From the NCBI GenBank assembly GCA_020073165.1, contig JAIQFP010000021.1:1-64000 (forward strand): a stretch of DNA of 64,000 bases, given 5' to 3'. The position numbers were made by a program, and so were the translations under genes. This stretch comes from Terriglobia bacterium (lineage in GTDB: Bacteria; Acidobacteriota; Terriglobia; Terriglobales; Acidobacteriaceae). Within the stretch, counting starts at the first letter, position 1; each line of letters opens with the position of its first letter. Below are positions 8,887 through 18,016 of the stretch, piece by piece. The notes under the pieces are model-generated. The model did no database searches. It was not told the origin of the DNA and saw only the letters and a program-made list of their open reading frames with translations.

Positions 8887-9861
8887 ATGGGTGGACCGAC
8901 GATGTATCCTGTCGGCGTGACCAATTTGAATCAGGTCTTCTCTTCCCTGTCCACCCGCCGCCGCTATGAGGTCTGGTTCTTGCGGCTTGGCTTGGCCGAT
9001 GGCAGCGGCGCGTGGTGGTTTCGTTATCTGCTCATGAACCCCGGCCGCGGCGGATGCGCCCTGCATCCAAGCGGAATGCCGGTTCAGGTTTGGGCCACGT
9101 GGTTTCCGCGGGATGGCAAGCCGCAGAGCTTTATTCAGGGTTTCCCGCTGGCGGATTTCGGCCTCAGTGAGCGGGGCCGGAGCCCGTTCTTCTTCGAGAT
9201 CGGCAACAACGGGATTGACGAAGACTCCTGCCGCGGTCGTCTGCAAGTCGACGATCACGACATCGCCTGGGACTTGCGTTATCGCTCCACATTTGGTACG
9301 ACCCTCAGTTCCATGGGATGGATTGGGTTTTCTCGCACGCCGCACTCGGACGCGGCGTTCTCCGGCAAGATCAGTCTGAACGGAAGAACCTTCGACGGCG
9401 AACCCCTGGGACACGGTCTGCAGGGGCATAACTCCGGGTATCGTCACCGCAACTTATGGACGTGGACTCACGCCTATTTCCCCAACCCCAGCGGCCCGGC
9501 CAGCACTTTCGAAGCGCTGGTCTACGAGATGCCGTTAGGCATGCGCTTTCGCCGGGCCGTGCTCTGGCACGGTAGGAAGCTGTACATCTTTCGGGATTTG
9601 CGAGAGCGTCGTCGCGATTCTGAGCATCTGCAGTGGGAGTTCAAGTGTTCCCGTCGGGGTGGCGAAGATATTGAAGTTGCCATAGGAGGAAGCAGCAAGT
9701 CCATTCATCACCTGCCGTACCTCAAGACCGATTGTTCCGGCAGCTTTGAAGTGACCAATAACAGCCTCGCGTGGGCTCAGCTTGTCTTCAAGCAAAAAGG
9801 CAACCCAACCGAAGAGATGCGTACCGACGCCGGTGCCGTGTTGGAGATGGCTGGTCCATGA
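8887..9861 (+). CDS. AttH/CrtC/tocopherol-cyclase-like β-barrel protein, function unknown
   Basis: A 324-residue protein with no signal peptide. Its opening (RYEVWFLRLGLADGSGAWWFRY) and many Trp/Gly-rich β-strands recall the lipocalin-like double-barrel family. That family includes carotenoid 1,2-hydratase CrtC, AttH and tocopherol cyclase. The middle contains SMGWIGFSRTPHSDAAFSG and GRTFDGEPLGHGLQGHN, the kind of polar loop these proteins carry. No specific reaction can be assigned. Start ATG 8887 has GAGGGAGCGAG just upstream. It converges on the TPR regulator gene with a 31-base gap, and shares no operon with the phosphoesterase, which ends 111 bases before it. The assignment rests on overall pattern and is moderate. 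Confidence 0.5.
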   Translation: MGGPTMYPVGVTNLNQVFSSLSTRRRYEVWFLRLGLADGSGAWWFRYLLMNPGRGGCALHPSGMPVQVWATWFPRDGKPQSFIQGFPLADFGLSERGRSPFFFEIGNNGIDEDSCRGRLQVDDHDIAWDLRYRSTFGTTLSSMGWIGFSRTPHSDAAFSGKISLNGRTFDGEPLGHGLQGHNSGYRHRNLWTWTHAYFPNPSGPASTFEALVYEMPLGMRFRRAVLWHGRKLYIFRDLRERRRDSEHLQWEFKCSRRGGEDIEVAIGGSSKSIHHLPYLKTDCSGSFEVTNNSLAWAQLVFKQKGNPTEEMRTDAGAVLEMAGP

Positions 9862-9892
9862 GGGTGGATTCGGCCGAAATCGGGGCGAGCCG

Positions 9893-12742
9893 CTAGGCAG
9901 TGCGATGAGTGCCGGCGGCCCGCAACCGGGCATGAGCGCTCCGATGCCGAGTCGGGCCAGCCGGCACGCGAACCGAGGCCGCAGCAGCTTTGCTGGCAAC
10001 CAGAGAAAAGCCCCGGCTGGTAGCCTCTCTCTCGAGGGCGGCGAGGTGGCTGCGCCCGCTACCGGTTCTTCCTGACTCGGTTTCGATCTCGCCCAACACC
10101 AGGCGCGATTCAAGTTCCAACGGGACGAAGCCACGTTTTACCGATTCTGCGAAAGCTGCTTGCAGCATCCGTTCGGCGTCCGCGCCATTTCTCAACCCAG
10201 CACTCACGCGAGCGGCGATGATCCTACTCCTAACGCGAATGCCAAAGTCCTGGCTCTTGGCGGCAAGGTCCCTGGCGAGGTCGATTTCCTTCTGGGCATC
10301 CGGCCTTTTCCCCATCGCGAGCAGCGAATGAGCCAGCACGGTATGCGCCAAGATTTCGCTGTCGGCGGCCTTTTCCGCCCGGAACGCTTCAATAGCCTGC
10401 CGGCAGGGCGCTTGTGCGTCGGCCGGGTGACCCTCTTCGATCGCCAAGTCCGCGAGCATCACCTGCGATTGGGCGGTCTCCTGGCTTGCCCCCAGATCTC
10501 TCCTGATGTTGAGCGCTTGCTGATATTTCGCGCGTGCCCCGGCTAAATCTCCGCGGGCGGCGAATACCTTGCCTAGGTTCGACAGCCCGTACGCTTCGCC
10601 CTTCTTATCGCCAGCCTGCCGCAAATCGGACTCCGCCTGTTGCAACACTCCCACCGCGCTGGCAAGGTCTCCCTGGGAGTAGAGCACATCGCCCAGTTCT
10701 GACAAATCAACTCCTTCCTGACCCTTGTCACCAGTCTCGCGGGTAATGGCCAGTGATTCCTCCAGATTGCTGCGGGCCCCGGAAAGATCCCCCAACCGAG
10801 CGAGCATCCTGCCCACATCGGCCTGGGCCGCGCTCCCACCCGCTTTATCGCCAACTTCGCGGAACATGGCCAGTATCTGCTCGAACAAGCGCTTGGCCTC
10901 ATTGACCTCCCCCTGGGCATCCAAAATGTTCGCCAGATTGCCAAGCTCGCTGGCCGTGCCGTCCCGGTCGCCGACCTCGCGCGAGATCGCGAGGGCTTCC
11001 TCTATCTTGCTCCTGGCTGTGACCAGGTCCCCCTGTTCTTCGAAGATCACGCCGATCTGGTTCAGCACGGCGGCTACATAGTCGCGATCGTTTGCCGCGG
11101 CGAAGATTCTTTGCGCCTCCTCACAGGTCGTGATGGCTTCTTTGGGCCTGCCCAGCAGCTTGAGTCCCCAGCAATCGTCGGCCAGCGCCTGGGCAGCCAA
11201 CAGCCTGGCTCCCTGGGCCCGGGCTTTCTCCGCGCCCCGGGCGGAGGCCTCCTGATAGCGCTTGTAGTCGCCCAACGCAAAGCCTGCGTCTGCCTCTCGT
11301 ATGTCGAGTCGGGGATCGTCCCGCGCGGGTGGCGGGAGTTTCCGCAACTGATCGATAGTGGCCATCGCGTCCTGGCCCTTGCCCGCGTGGTACTGGACGT
11401 AGGCTAGGCGCTCGCCGTATTCGAGATTGTCGGGGTAGGTGTCGAAAAGATTCCGGTAGATTTCTACGGCCTTGTCGAGTTCGTCGGTCATCTCCCGGTA
11501 GTGCGCCTCAATCCACAGCCGATCCGCGCTGCGAAGGTTGGCAGAGAGATCAAAGGCCTTCTTGGCCTCTTCGCGTGCCTTGGGGTCATAACCCAGGTTG
11601 GCCCACGTCGCCGCCAGGGCGGCGTGAGCAGGGGCATAACTTGGCTCGATGGCGAGAGCTTTCTCCAGGGCATCACGCGCGCCCAGATTGTCGTACTTAC
11701 GCGTCTTCGCGAGCCCGTCGAAATAGAGCTGCGCCGCCTGTGCATTCGAGGGCAAAGAGGCCTTGACTGCGGCCGCTTGCGCGTCGGAGACGGCCTGCAC
11801 CCCCAGGCGGGCACGAAGCGAAGCTCCGGCGCGACCCACCAGATCATCAATCTCTGCTTCGCTTCCCTTCTCCGACACGGAAGCCAGAGTCTCACCCGCG
11901 GCAGTGTCCTGTAACCGGAGATCCAGCCGTACCTGACCGTCGCCTAACAGAATGTACGAACCCAGCACGACGTCATCGGCATTCAGGTTGTTGTGAATCT
12001 TCGCCAATGTATCCCGGCCATAGCTGTCCGCATCCGGCAAGGCCAGGTTGATCTTCATCTGCGCGACGTTTTCACCCGGAACCGTTCGCAGTTGCTCCCC
12101 CGCAGCCAGTTCCGTCGTGAGCATCTCGGAAAGCGCCGTGGAGAGCCAAGCCTTATCGGGGCGTCCCGAGAGGTTTTCGAAACCCAGCACTGCGACCGAA
12201 CGCCGTGCATGCACGGCGGCCTCCGCCTTGGAACGCCAACGGTAGCCCCCGGCCAGCGCAATCGCACCCAGCACCGCCACCGTAACCAGCGCAATCAGCC
12301 TCAGGCGGCGCGGGTTCGAGGCAGATTTGGGGATTCTCGCGAGTTCTCTCGAAGCACTGTTGGCGAACGCCGCCGCGTACCCACCTTTGGGTATGTCAAT
12401 CCAGACGGGATCCTGTCGGCCGTCGCTGTCGTAGTACTCCCGCAGCTTTGCTCGCAGGCGGCGAGCCGCCATGCGCACCGCCGGGTCCAGGCGCGGGTCG
12501 AAAGAGGCCGGCCGATCCAACACGTCCACACCCAGCCGGTACTCTTTTAGCTGATCCCCTTCTCCCTGGATGGTGTGTTCCACGGCATAGCGCAGAAAGC
12601 GCTTGAGGCTCTCTGACCCGCGAAAGGCGTTGCTGGCCAGGACTTTTTCAAGCTCCGCCCGCACCGCGGCCTGGGACACGGCTGCGGCTCGCGTTTGCGG
12701 GAAAACCGAATCGGACGAATTGGCGGAAGGCGATGAACCCAA
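9893..12742 (-). CDS. Winged-helix / FlgO-like / TPR membrane regulator
   Basis: A 949-residue protein with three parts. Residues about 25-130 form a DNA-binding-like module frequent in Acidobacteria (ELEKVLASNAFRGSESLKRF … DPAVRMAARRLRAKLREYY … IDIPKGGYA). A single transmembrane helix follows at about 146-166. Next is a FlgO/TolB-N-like α/β domain (SVAVLGFENLSGRPDKAWLS … MLTTELAAG). About 600 residues of tetratricopeptide repeats make up the rest, including several near-regular 40-residue units of the Kinesin-light-chain type (…GDLxxARxxxEEALAIxREVGDRxG…). It resembles CadC/ToxR-style one-component sensors, where a cytoplasmic DNA-binding head connects to a periplasmic protein-interaction region. 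Its target is unknown. It diverges from the giant repeat-protein gene, so the 290-base region between them may hold its operator. The C-terminal ~30 residues look degenerate. Confidence 0.8.
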   Translation of the reverse strand: MGSSPSANSSDSVFPQTRAAAVSQAAVRAELEKVLASNAFRGSESLKRFLRYAVEHTIQGEGDQLKEYRLGVDVLDRPASFDPRLDPAVRMAARRLRAKLREYYDSDGRQDPVWIDIPKGGYAAAFANSASRELARIPKSASNPRRLRLIALVTVAVLGAIALAGGYRWRSKAEAAVHARRSVAVLGFENLSGRPDKAWLSTALSEMLTTELAAGEQLRTVPGENVAQMKINLALPDADSYGRDTLAKIHNNLNADDVVLGSYILLGDGQVRLDLRLQDTAAGETLASVSEKGSEAEIDDLVGRAGASLRARLGVQAVSDAQAAAVKASLPSNAQAAQLYFDGLAKTRKYDNLGARDALEKALAIEPSYAPAHAALAATWANLGYDPKAREEAKKAFDLSANLRSADRLWIEAHYREMTDELDKAVEIYRNLFDTYPDNLEYGERLAYVQYHAGKGQDAMATIDQLRKLPPPARDDPRLDIREADAGFALGDYKRYQEASARGAEKARAQGARLLAAQALADDCWGLKLLGRPKEAITTCEEAQRIFAAANDRDYVAAVLNQIGVIFEEQGDLVTARSKIEEALAISREVGDRDGTASELGNLANILDAQGEVNEAKRLFEQILAMFREVGDKAGGSAAQADVGRMLARLGDLSGARSNLEESLAITRETGDKGQEGVDLSELGDVLYSQGDLASAVGVLQQAESDLRQAGDKKGEAYGLSNLGKVFAARGDLAGARAKYQQALNIRRDLGASQETAQSQVMLADLAIEEGHPADAQAPCRQAIEAFRAEKAADSEILAHTVLAHSLLAMGKRPDAQKEIDLARDLAAKSQDFGIRVRSRIIAARVSAGLRNGADAERMLQAAFAESVKRGFVPLELESRLVLGEIETESGRTGSGRSHLAALEREATSRGFSLVASKAAAASVRVPAGPTRHRSAHARLRAAGTHRTA

Positions 12743-13034
12743 TCGCGTGCCTCGCTGAAATATGGCTGGAGCGGGGAGGGGACGTCTGCCAAAAACAGGC
12801 CGTCAGTTTACCGTAACTTTACCCCTAAATGCTTGCCAACTGGGACTGACTCGAACAAAATGCGCACCGGGTCAGGGTCTCCCCGTGATGAGAAACGAAA
12901 AGCAGAATGATTGCCCTTTGTTTTGTTACGCTTCCGAGCACAATCAAACCCATCAAGGCGGCTCGAGACCCAATCAGGCGCCGGTACGGAGCCTCTGCCC
13001 AACCGCCGCTGGCTCCCGACTGAGGAGGTTCGTC

Positions 13035-16000
13035 ATGGAAGGTCAAGGCTCGCTGGCCAAGTTTGCCCTGATTTCACTTCTCCTGCTTTCAATTTGCCTC
13101 ACCGCAGGCGCAACGGCGTTTTCGACCGCCGGAACCTACGGCGTCGGTGTGAAACCTAGATCCATAGCGGTAGGAGACTTCGACGGCGACGGCAAGCTGG
13201 ATGTAGTGGTCGCCGACTTCGGGAGCAACAACGTCAGCGTACTGCTCGGCCATGGGGACGGGACCTTCCGTCCGGCATTGAATTACCGCGTCGGCACGGG
13301 CCCGCAGTCGGTCGCGGTTGGGGATTTCAATGGCGACGGCAAGCTGGACATTGCAGTCGCCAATTCCGGCAGCAACGATTTGAGCATTCTGTTCGGCAAC
13401 GGAGATGGCACCTTCCAGCGGGCGCGGAGCTACCGGGTGGGCACAGCTCCGCGATCCATCGCCGTAGGGGACTTCAACGGTGACGGTAAGCCGGATATAG
13501 CGGTAGCCAACTCGGGCAGCAACGATGTCAGCGTCCTGTTAGGCAACGGGGACGGAGCCTTCCGGCCAGCGCAGAACTATGGCGTCGGGGCGGGCCCGCA
13601 ATCCGTGGCGTTGGGGGACTTCACTGGCGGCGGAGCGCTGGGCTTGGCGGTGGCGAGCTCTGGCAATAGCCGGGTGGACGTGCTGGCGGGAAAAGGTGAC
13701 GGAACTTTTCAGGCGGCAGGCCACTATGGCGTCGGCAAGAATCCCGATTCCCTGGCAGTAGGCGATTTCGACGGCGACAACCACCCCGACCTCGTGGTGA
13801 CGAGTCGTGATAGCAAGAACGTCAGCGTATTGCTGGCCAGAGGCGACGGCACTTTCCACGCGGCGGTGGGATACGTTGGCGGTGCGAAAGCCCAGGGCGT
13901 CGTGGTTGGGGACTTCAATGGCGACAGCAAGCTGGCTGCCGCGGTGGTGAACCCGGACCAGAACAATGTGGCCATGCTGCTAGGACAGGGCGACGGGACG
14001 CTTTTGCCGGGGCTGGGTTTCAGTGCTGGGTCGGGTCCTTCGTCCATCGCCATGGGTGACTTCAACGGCGACGGCGCACCGGACTTGATCGTGGCGAACG
14101 CGGGCGACAACACCGTAAGCGTATTGATTAACTGCCCGCTGGCTCAATTGTCGCCCGGGAGTCTCAAGTTCGGGGTGCGTGGAGTGGGCACGCAGAGTGC
14201 GCCGATGATAGTGACTCTCGCCAACAGGGGCAGCGCTCCCCTGATGGTCACACGCATTGGTCTTAGCGGCAAACAGGCGCGCGACTTTGCCCAAACGAAT
14301 ACTTGTCCTCTGACGCCCTTTGCCCTGGCCGCTCATCAGACATGCACGCTGAATCTGACCTTCACGCCCAGCGCAGTGGGAACCCGGAAAGCGGCGTTGA
14401 CGGTGACCGACAGCGCGGCCGGCAGTCCTCATTCGGTGACTCTAACCGGTGGAGACCCCTCGGCGAGCACTATCTGGAAGGGCGGCGCGGGGAACTGGAG
14501 CGACTCCACCAAGTGGACGAATGGAGTGCCAACCAGCGCGACTGACGCACTCATCGATAACGGCAATGCCACTGCTTCCCCGGTCACCTTGGACGTCGGA
14601 GGTCAGACTAACAACTTGACCATCGACGGTGACGATGGCTTGTCGTTCAATAACGGGACCTCGCTCACCATCAACGGCAGTAGCGTGAGCAATGCGGGCA
14701 CCATGTCGCTGAACTCAGGCGGCAGTCTGACGACGCTGTTCGTGGCGAGTGGTGCAACCCTCACCGGCGTCGGCGCAGTCACCATGTCCAACAATTCTCA
14801 GAACCAGGTTGACGGAAACGGGGGGGCGAGCCTGACCAATCAGAGCACCATCCAGGGGGTCGGTATGATTGGCCCTCATTTCGGTTTCGCCAACCAGGGC
14901 ACGGTCAATGCCAATGTGAGCGGTGGAATCCTAATTTTGGGGCCCGGCTCAGGGGCGACGTATACCAATACCGCTACCATGGAAGCTACTAACGGCGGCA
15001 TTCTGCAGCTTAACCTCGCGGGTGTTACCAATACTGGTGGGACGATCAAAGCGGTCGGCACGAATTCACAGGTACAGTTCGCCGGGGGTGGAGACAACAT
15101 CACCGGCGGGACGTTGAGCACCAGCAGTGGCGGAACCATCGTCCAAGCTGCCGGTTCCTCCACTCTCACCAACGTTACCAACTCCGGCACCTTCCAGGTG
15201 CAGAATGGCGGCTTCGTCAACCTCTCCGGCACGCTCACCAACACCGGCACCATCCAACTAAACTCAGCCGGCAGTCTGACGACGCTGTTCGCGCCTACCA
15301 CTTCCACCCTCACCGGCAGCGGCACGGTGACCATGTCCAACAATTCTGCAAACCAGGTTGACGGAAACGGCGGGGCGACCCTGACCAATCAGAGCACCAT
15401 CCAAGGGGTTGGTATGATTGGCCCTCACTTCACTCTGCTCAACCAGGGCACCGTCAACGCCAATGTCAACGGCGCGATCCTTGCCGTGGGCGAGGGTAAT
15501 GCGCCCTCGTACACCAATTCCGCCACCCTCGAAGCCACCAACGGCGGCATTCTGCAGATCTTTACCGGCGGCCCCGGCAGCCTCAACAATGCGGGCGGGA
15601 CCATCAAGGCTGTCGGCACCAACTCCCAGGTACAGTTCCCTGGCAGCGGCAACAACATCACCGGTGGGACATTGAGTACCAGCAGCGGCGGAACCATCGT
15701 CCAGGCTGGCGGTTCCTCGACTCTAACCAATGTGACCAACTCCGGAACCTTCCAGGTGCAGAATGGCGGCTTCGTCAACCTCTCCGGCACGCTGACCAAC
15801 ACGGGCACCATCCAACTAAACTCAACCGGCAGTCTGACGACGCTGTTCGCGCCCACTAGTGGCACTCTCACCGGCAGCGGCACGGTTACCATGTCCAACA
15901 ATTCTCAGAATCAGGTGGACGGCAACAGTGGAGCCACGCTGACCAACCAGAGCACGATCCAGGGAGTCGGCATGATCGGCCCGCACTTCACGCTGACCAA

Positions 16001-17381
16001 CCAGGGCACCATCAACGCTAATGTGAACGGCGCGGTCCTTGCCTTGGGGGGAGGCAATGCATCCGGGTATACCAATACGGCTACCCTGGAAGCCACCAAT
16101 GGCGGCATTCTGCAGATCAACACCGGCGGTCCTGGGAGCATCAATAATGCGGGCGGGACAATCAAGGCCGTGGGCGCCAATTCTCAGATCCAGTTCCCTG
16201 GAAGTGGGAATAACATCACCGGCGGAACATTGAGCACCAGCGGTGGCGGGACCATCGTTCAGACCGCCGGTTCCTCCACGCTGACCAACGTAACCAATTC
16301 CGGGACCTTTCAAGTCCAGAATGGCGCCTTTGTGAACCTTTCCGGCACCCTGACCAATAACGGTACCTTACAGATCAATTCGGTCGGCTCTCTCACCGGA
16401 CTCGAACTTCCCACCGTTAGCGCTACTCTGGCCGGTAGAGGAACGGTGGTGATGAACAACAATCCAGCCAGCGTTATTGATGGCAACGGTGGCCTCACCT
16501 TCACCAATCAGAGCACCATCCAAGGCGGCGGGACCATCGGTCCGCACGTCACCTTTAATAACAAAGGCACGCTCAACGTGACCGCGGCGAACACTTTGAA
16601 CATTAACGCTCCCTTCGTCAACTTCTCCGGCACCACCCTGAAGAGCGGAAAGTATCTGGTCACCGGCACCCTGCAATTCACCGGCGCCAATATCGTCACC
16701 AATGCCGCCAGCCTTACGTTGACTGGAACTGCCTCCCAGATCATTGACCAAAACGGCGCCAACGGGTTGGCGAACTTTGCCATGAACGGCGCCGCCGGCA
16801 GCTTCACTTTGGCGGGGAACCGCAGCTTCACTACCGCAGGCGCCTTCCGAAATTCGGGTACGGTCGATGTTTCAGCCGGCAGCATCCTGAGCATCGCCCG
16901 CGGCTATACGCAGTTCGCCGGACAAACCATTGTCGATGGCACCCTGAAAGCGCGCGGGCTGATCAATATTCAAGCGGGCAACGTTTTCGGCACCAAGACG
17001 TTGGCGGGCAGCGTCACCTCCAGCGGCACGATTACGCCGGGCGATTCCGCCACCCAAACCGGCCTGCTGGCGATCACCGGTGCCTACACCCAAACCTCAA
17101 CCGGCAGCCTGAACATCTCAGTTGGTGGACTCACCGCAGGAACCCAATTCAGCCAATTGAACGTCGCCCAATCGGCAAGCGTGGACGGAACGCTTAACCT
17201 CAGCTTGATTAACGGCTTTGTCCCTAACATCGGGGACACCTTCAAAATCCTGAATGCCAGCTCGGTGAGCGGTACCTTCGCAACTATAAATAGCCTATGC
17301 ATTAACTCGGATGAGCAGTTCAGTGTGACGTACGAGGCGACCGATGTACTGCTTACCGTGGTGGCCGGCGCTTGTATGTAG
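13035..17381 (+). CDS. Large secreted repeat protein: FG-GAP propeller, Ig-like domain and tandem autotransporter-type repeats
   Basis: A 1,448-residue exported protein. ATG 13035 follows GAGGAGG by 6 bases and starts a signal peptide (hydrophobic core about 13-30); the frame is open further upstream but has no translation signal there. Residues ~35-365 hold seven FG-GAP/VCBS units with Ca-binding DFNGDGKPD-type loops, expected to form a β-propeller. Residues ~370-475 form a HYDIN/ASPM-like Ig domain (FGVRGVGTQSAP … TFTPSAVGTRKAALTV). After a WKGGAGNWSDSTKW linker come three complete repeats of 183-186 residues plus a partial fourth (…TNQSTIQGVGMIGPHF … NNAGGTIKAVGTNSQVQF…), a β-helix type seen in autotransporter passengers. 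No autotransporter barrel or sorting signal is visible at the C-terminus. An adhesive or surface role is likely, by inference. Confidence 0.85.
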   Translation: MEGQGSLAKFALISLLLLSICLTAGATAFSTAGTYGVGVKPRSIAVGDFDGDGKLDVVVADFGSNNVSVLLGHGDGTFRPALNYRVGTGPQSVAVGDFNGDGKLDIAVANSGSNDLSILFGNGDGTFQRARSYRVGTAPRSIAVGDFNGDGKPDIAVANSGSNDVSVLLGNGDGAFRPAQNYGVGAGPQSVALGDFTGGGALGLAVASSGNSRVDVLAGKGDGTFQAAGHYGVGKNPDSLAVGDFDGDNHPDLVVTSRDSKNVSVLLARGDGTFHAAVGYVGGAKAQGVVVGDFNGDSKLAAAVVNPDQNNVAMLLGQGDGTLLPGLGFSAGSGPSSIAMGDFNGDGAPDLIVANAGDNTVSVLINCPLAQLSPGSLKFGVRGVGTQSAPMIVTLANRGSAPLMVTRIGLSGKQARDFAQTNTCPLTPFALAAHQTCTLNLTFTPSAVGTRKAALTVTDSAAGSPHSVTLTGGDPSASTIWKGGAGNWSDSTKWTNGVPTSATDALIDNGNATASPVTLDVGGQTNNLTIDGDDGLSFNNGTSLTINGSSVSNAGTMSLNSGGSLTTLFVASGATLTGVGAVTMSNNSQNQVDGNGGASLTNQSTIQGVGMIGPHFGFANQGTVNANVSGGILILGPGSGATYTNTATMEATNGGILQLNLAGVTNTGGTIKAVGTNSQVQFAGGGDNITGGTLSTSSGGTIVQAAGSSTLTNVTNSGTFQVQNGGFVNLSGTLTNTGTIQLNSAGSLTTLFAPTTSTLTGSGTVTMSNNSANQVDGNGGATLTNQSTIQGVGMIGPHFTLLNQGTVNANVNGAILAVGEGNAPSYTNSATLEATNGGILQIFTGGPGSLNNAGGTIKAVGTNSQVQFPGSGNNITGGTLSTSSGGTIVQAGGSSTLTNVTNSGTFQVQNGGFVNLSGTLTNTGTIQLNSTGSLTTLFAPTSGTLTGSGTVTMSNNSQNQVDGNSGATLTNQSTIQGVGMIGPHFTLTNQGTINANVNGAVLALGGGNASGYTNTATLEATNGGILQINTGGPGSINNAGGTIKAVGANSQIQFPGSGNNITGGTLSTSGGGTIVQTAGSSTLTNVTNSGTFQVQNGAFVNLSGTLTNNGTLQINSVGSLTGLELPTVSATLAGRGTVVMNNNPASVIDGNGGLTFTNQSTIQGGGTIGPHVTFNNKGTLNVTAANTLNINAPFVNFSGTTLKSGKYLVTGTLQFTGANIVTNAASLTLTGTASQIIDQNGANGLANFAMNGAAGSFTLAGNRSFTTAGAFRNSGTVDVSAGSILSIARGYTQFAGQTIVDGTLKARGLINIQAGNVFGTKTLAGSVTSSGTITPGDSATQTGLLAITGAYTQTSTGSLNISVGGLTAGTQFSQLNVAQSASVDGTLNLSLINGFVPNIGDTFKILNASSVSGTFATINSLCINSDEQFSVTYEATDVLLTVVAGACM
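14691..16570 (+). repeat. In-frame tandem DNA repeat of ~555 bp, three full units and one partial
   Basis: Units start at 14,691, 15,240, 15,798 and 16,356, giving lengths of 549, 558 and 558 bases and a partial last copy. Landmarks such as ACCATGTCCAACAATTCT recur at 14,781, 15,330 and 15,888. All length differences are multiples of three. The second and third units are nearly identical at DNA level, which points to recent duplication or gene conversion. Confidence 0.9.
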
Positions 17382-17539
17382 ATATTCTCTGGCCGAAGAG
17401 GCGCGTCAACGCCGGTAGCAGCAGCCGAGAAGGGAGTCGGCAGCCCAGGCGACGGCCGGCCCCGGTCTCGGAACAAACTTTCGTAATTTGCCCCCGAATC
17501 ACAAGCTGGGTAACGTCATGGCACACACGCGAAACGGCC

Positions 17540-17911
17540 ATGCTGACCAGAGACGTCCCAGTACAGCCGCGATACCCTCTTTTCACCACCGTACTGGTGC
17601 GGGAACCGAAGACGGGTGTCGGAACCTTGGCTCGGATCAAGAACATCAGTTTGAGCGGCTGCTACCTGGAAACGCCTCAGCAGATTTCGGAGAATGCCCG
17701 TGTCCGGGTGGTACTTCAGACCACCCTCATTCACGCTGATGTCTGGGGCATCGTACGGCGCCGCGACGCCAATGGCGTAGGAATACAGTTCACCAATGGC
17801 GCCACGGTGGATGACTGGAAGCGCCTCGAGGCTTTTATCCAGCAACTCGAGGCCGGAGGACCGCCTACCTCCGTTCCGCTTGCGACTCGTCGCCACGAAC
17901 CGAAGGCCTGA
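17540..17911 (+). CDS. PilZ-domain protein
   Basis: A protein of about 123 residues that consists essentially of one PilZ domain, the c-di-GMP-binding fold. Visible features are an N-terminal basic segment (VQPRYPLF), the strand KTGVGTLARIKNISLSGCYLE, and WGIVRRRDANGVGIQF. The canonical (D/N)xSxxG box is present as NISLSG. The upstream RxxxR box is reduced to RYPLF, so nucleotide binding may be weak or absent. ATG 17540 is the only standard start codon close before the domain, but it has no clear ribosome-binding site; the frame is open back to 17,372. The C-terminal tail is Pro/Arg-rich. It follows the giant repeat-protein gene in the same direction by about 160 bases. Confidence 0.75.
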   Translation: MLTRDVPVQPRYPLFTTVLVREPKTGVGTLARIKNISLSGCYLETPQQISENARVRVVLQTTLIHADVWGIVRRRDANGVGIQFTNGATVDDWKRLEAFIQQLEAGGPPTSVPLATRRHEPKA

Positions 17912-18016
17912 CCTGGAAACCCTCTTATGAATATTGGGTGATGTCGCAAGCACGGCGGGGCGATTTCGTTGGCATCGCCAGCCGCCGTGGTTGCGCTCGA
18001 CACGACCCGGTGGAAA

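Noticed and set aside
12762-13034. Upstream extension of the giant repeat protein
   Set aside because: The signal peptide and GAGGAGG site fix the start at 13,035; the extension would bury the signal peptide.
14691-16570. CRISPR-like regular repeats
   Set aside because: The period is ~555 bp, coding, and without spacers; it is a protein repeat. No CRISPR array was seen elsewhere in the window.
13035-17381. Classical autotransporter
   Set aside because: Passenger-like repeats exist, but no C-terminal β-barrel or terminal aromatic residue is present; the protein ends in a Cys-containing β domain.
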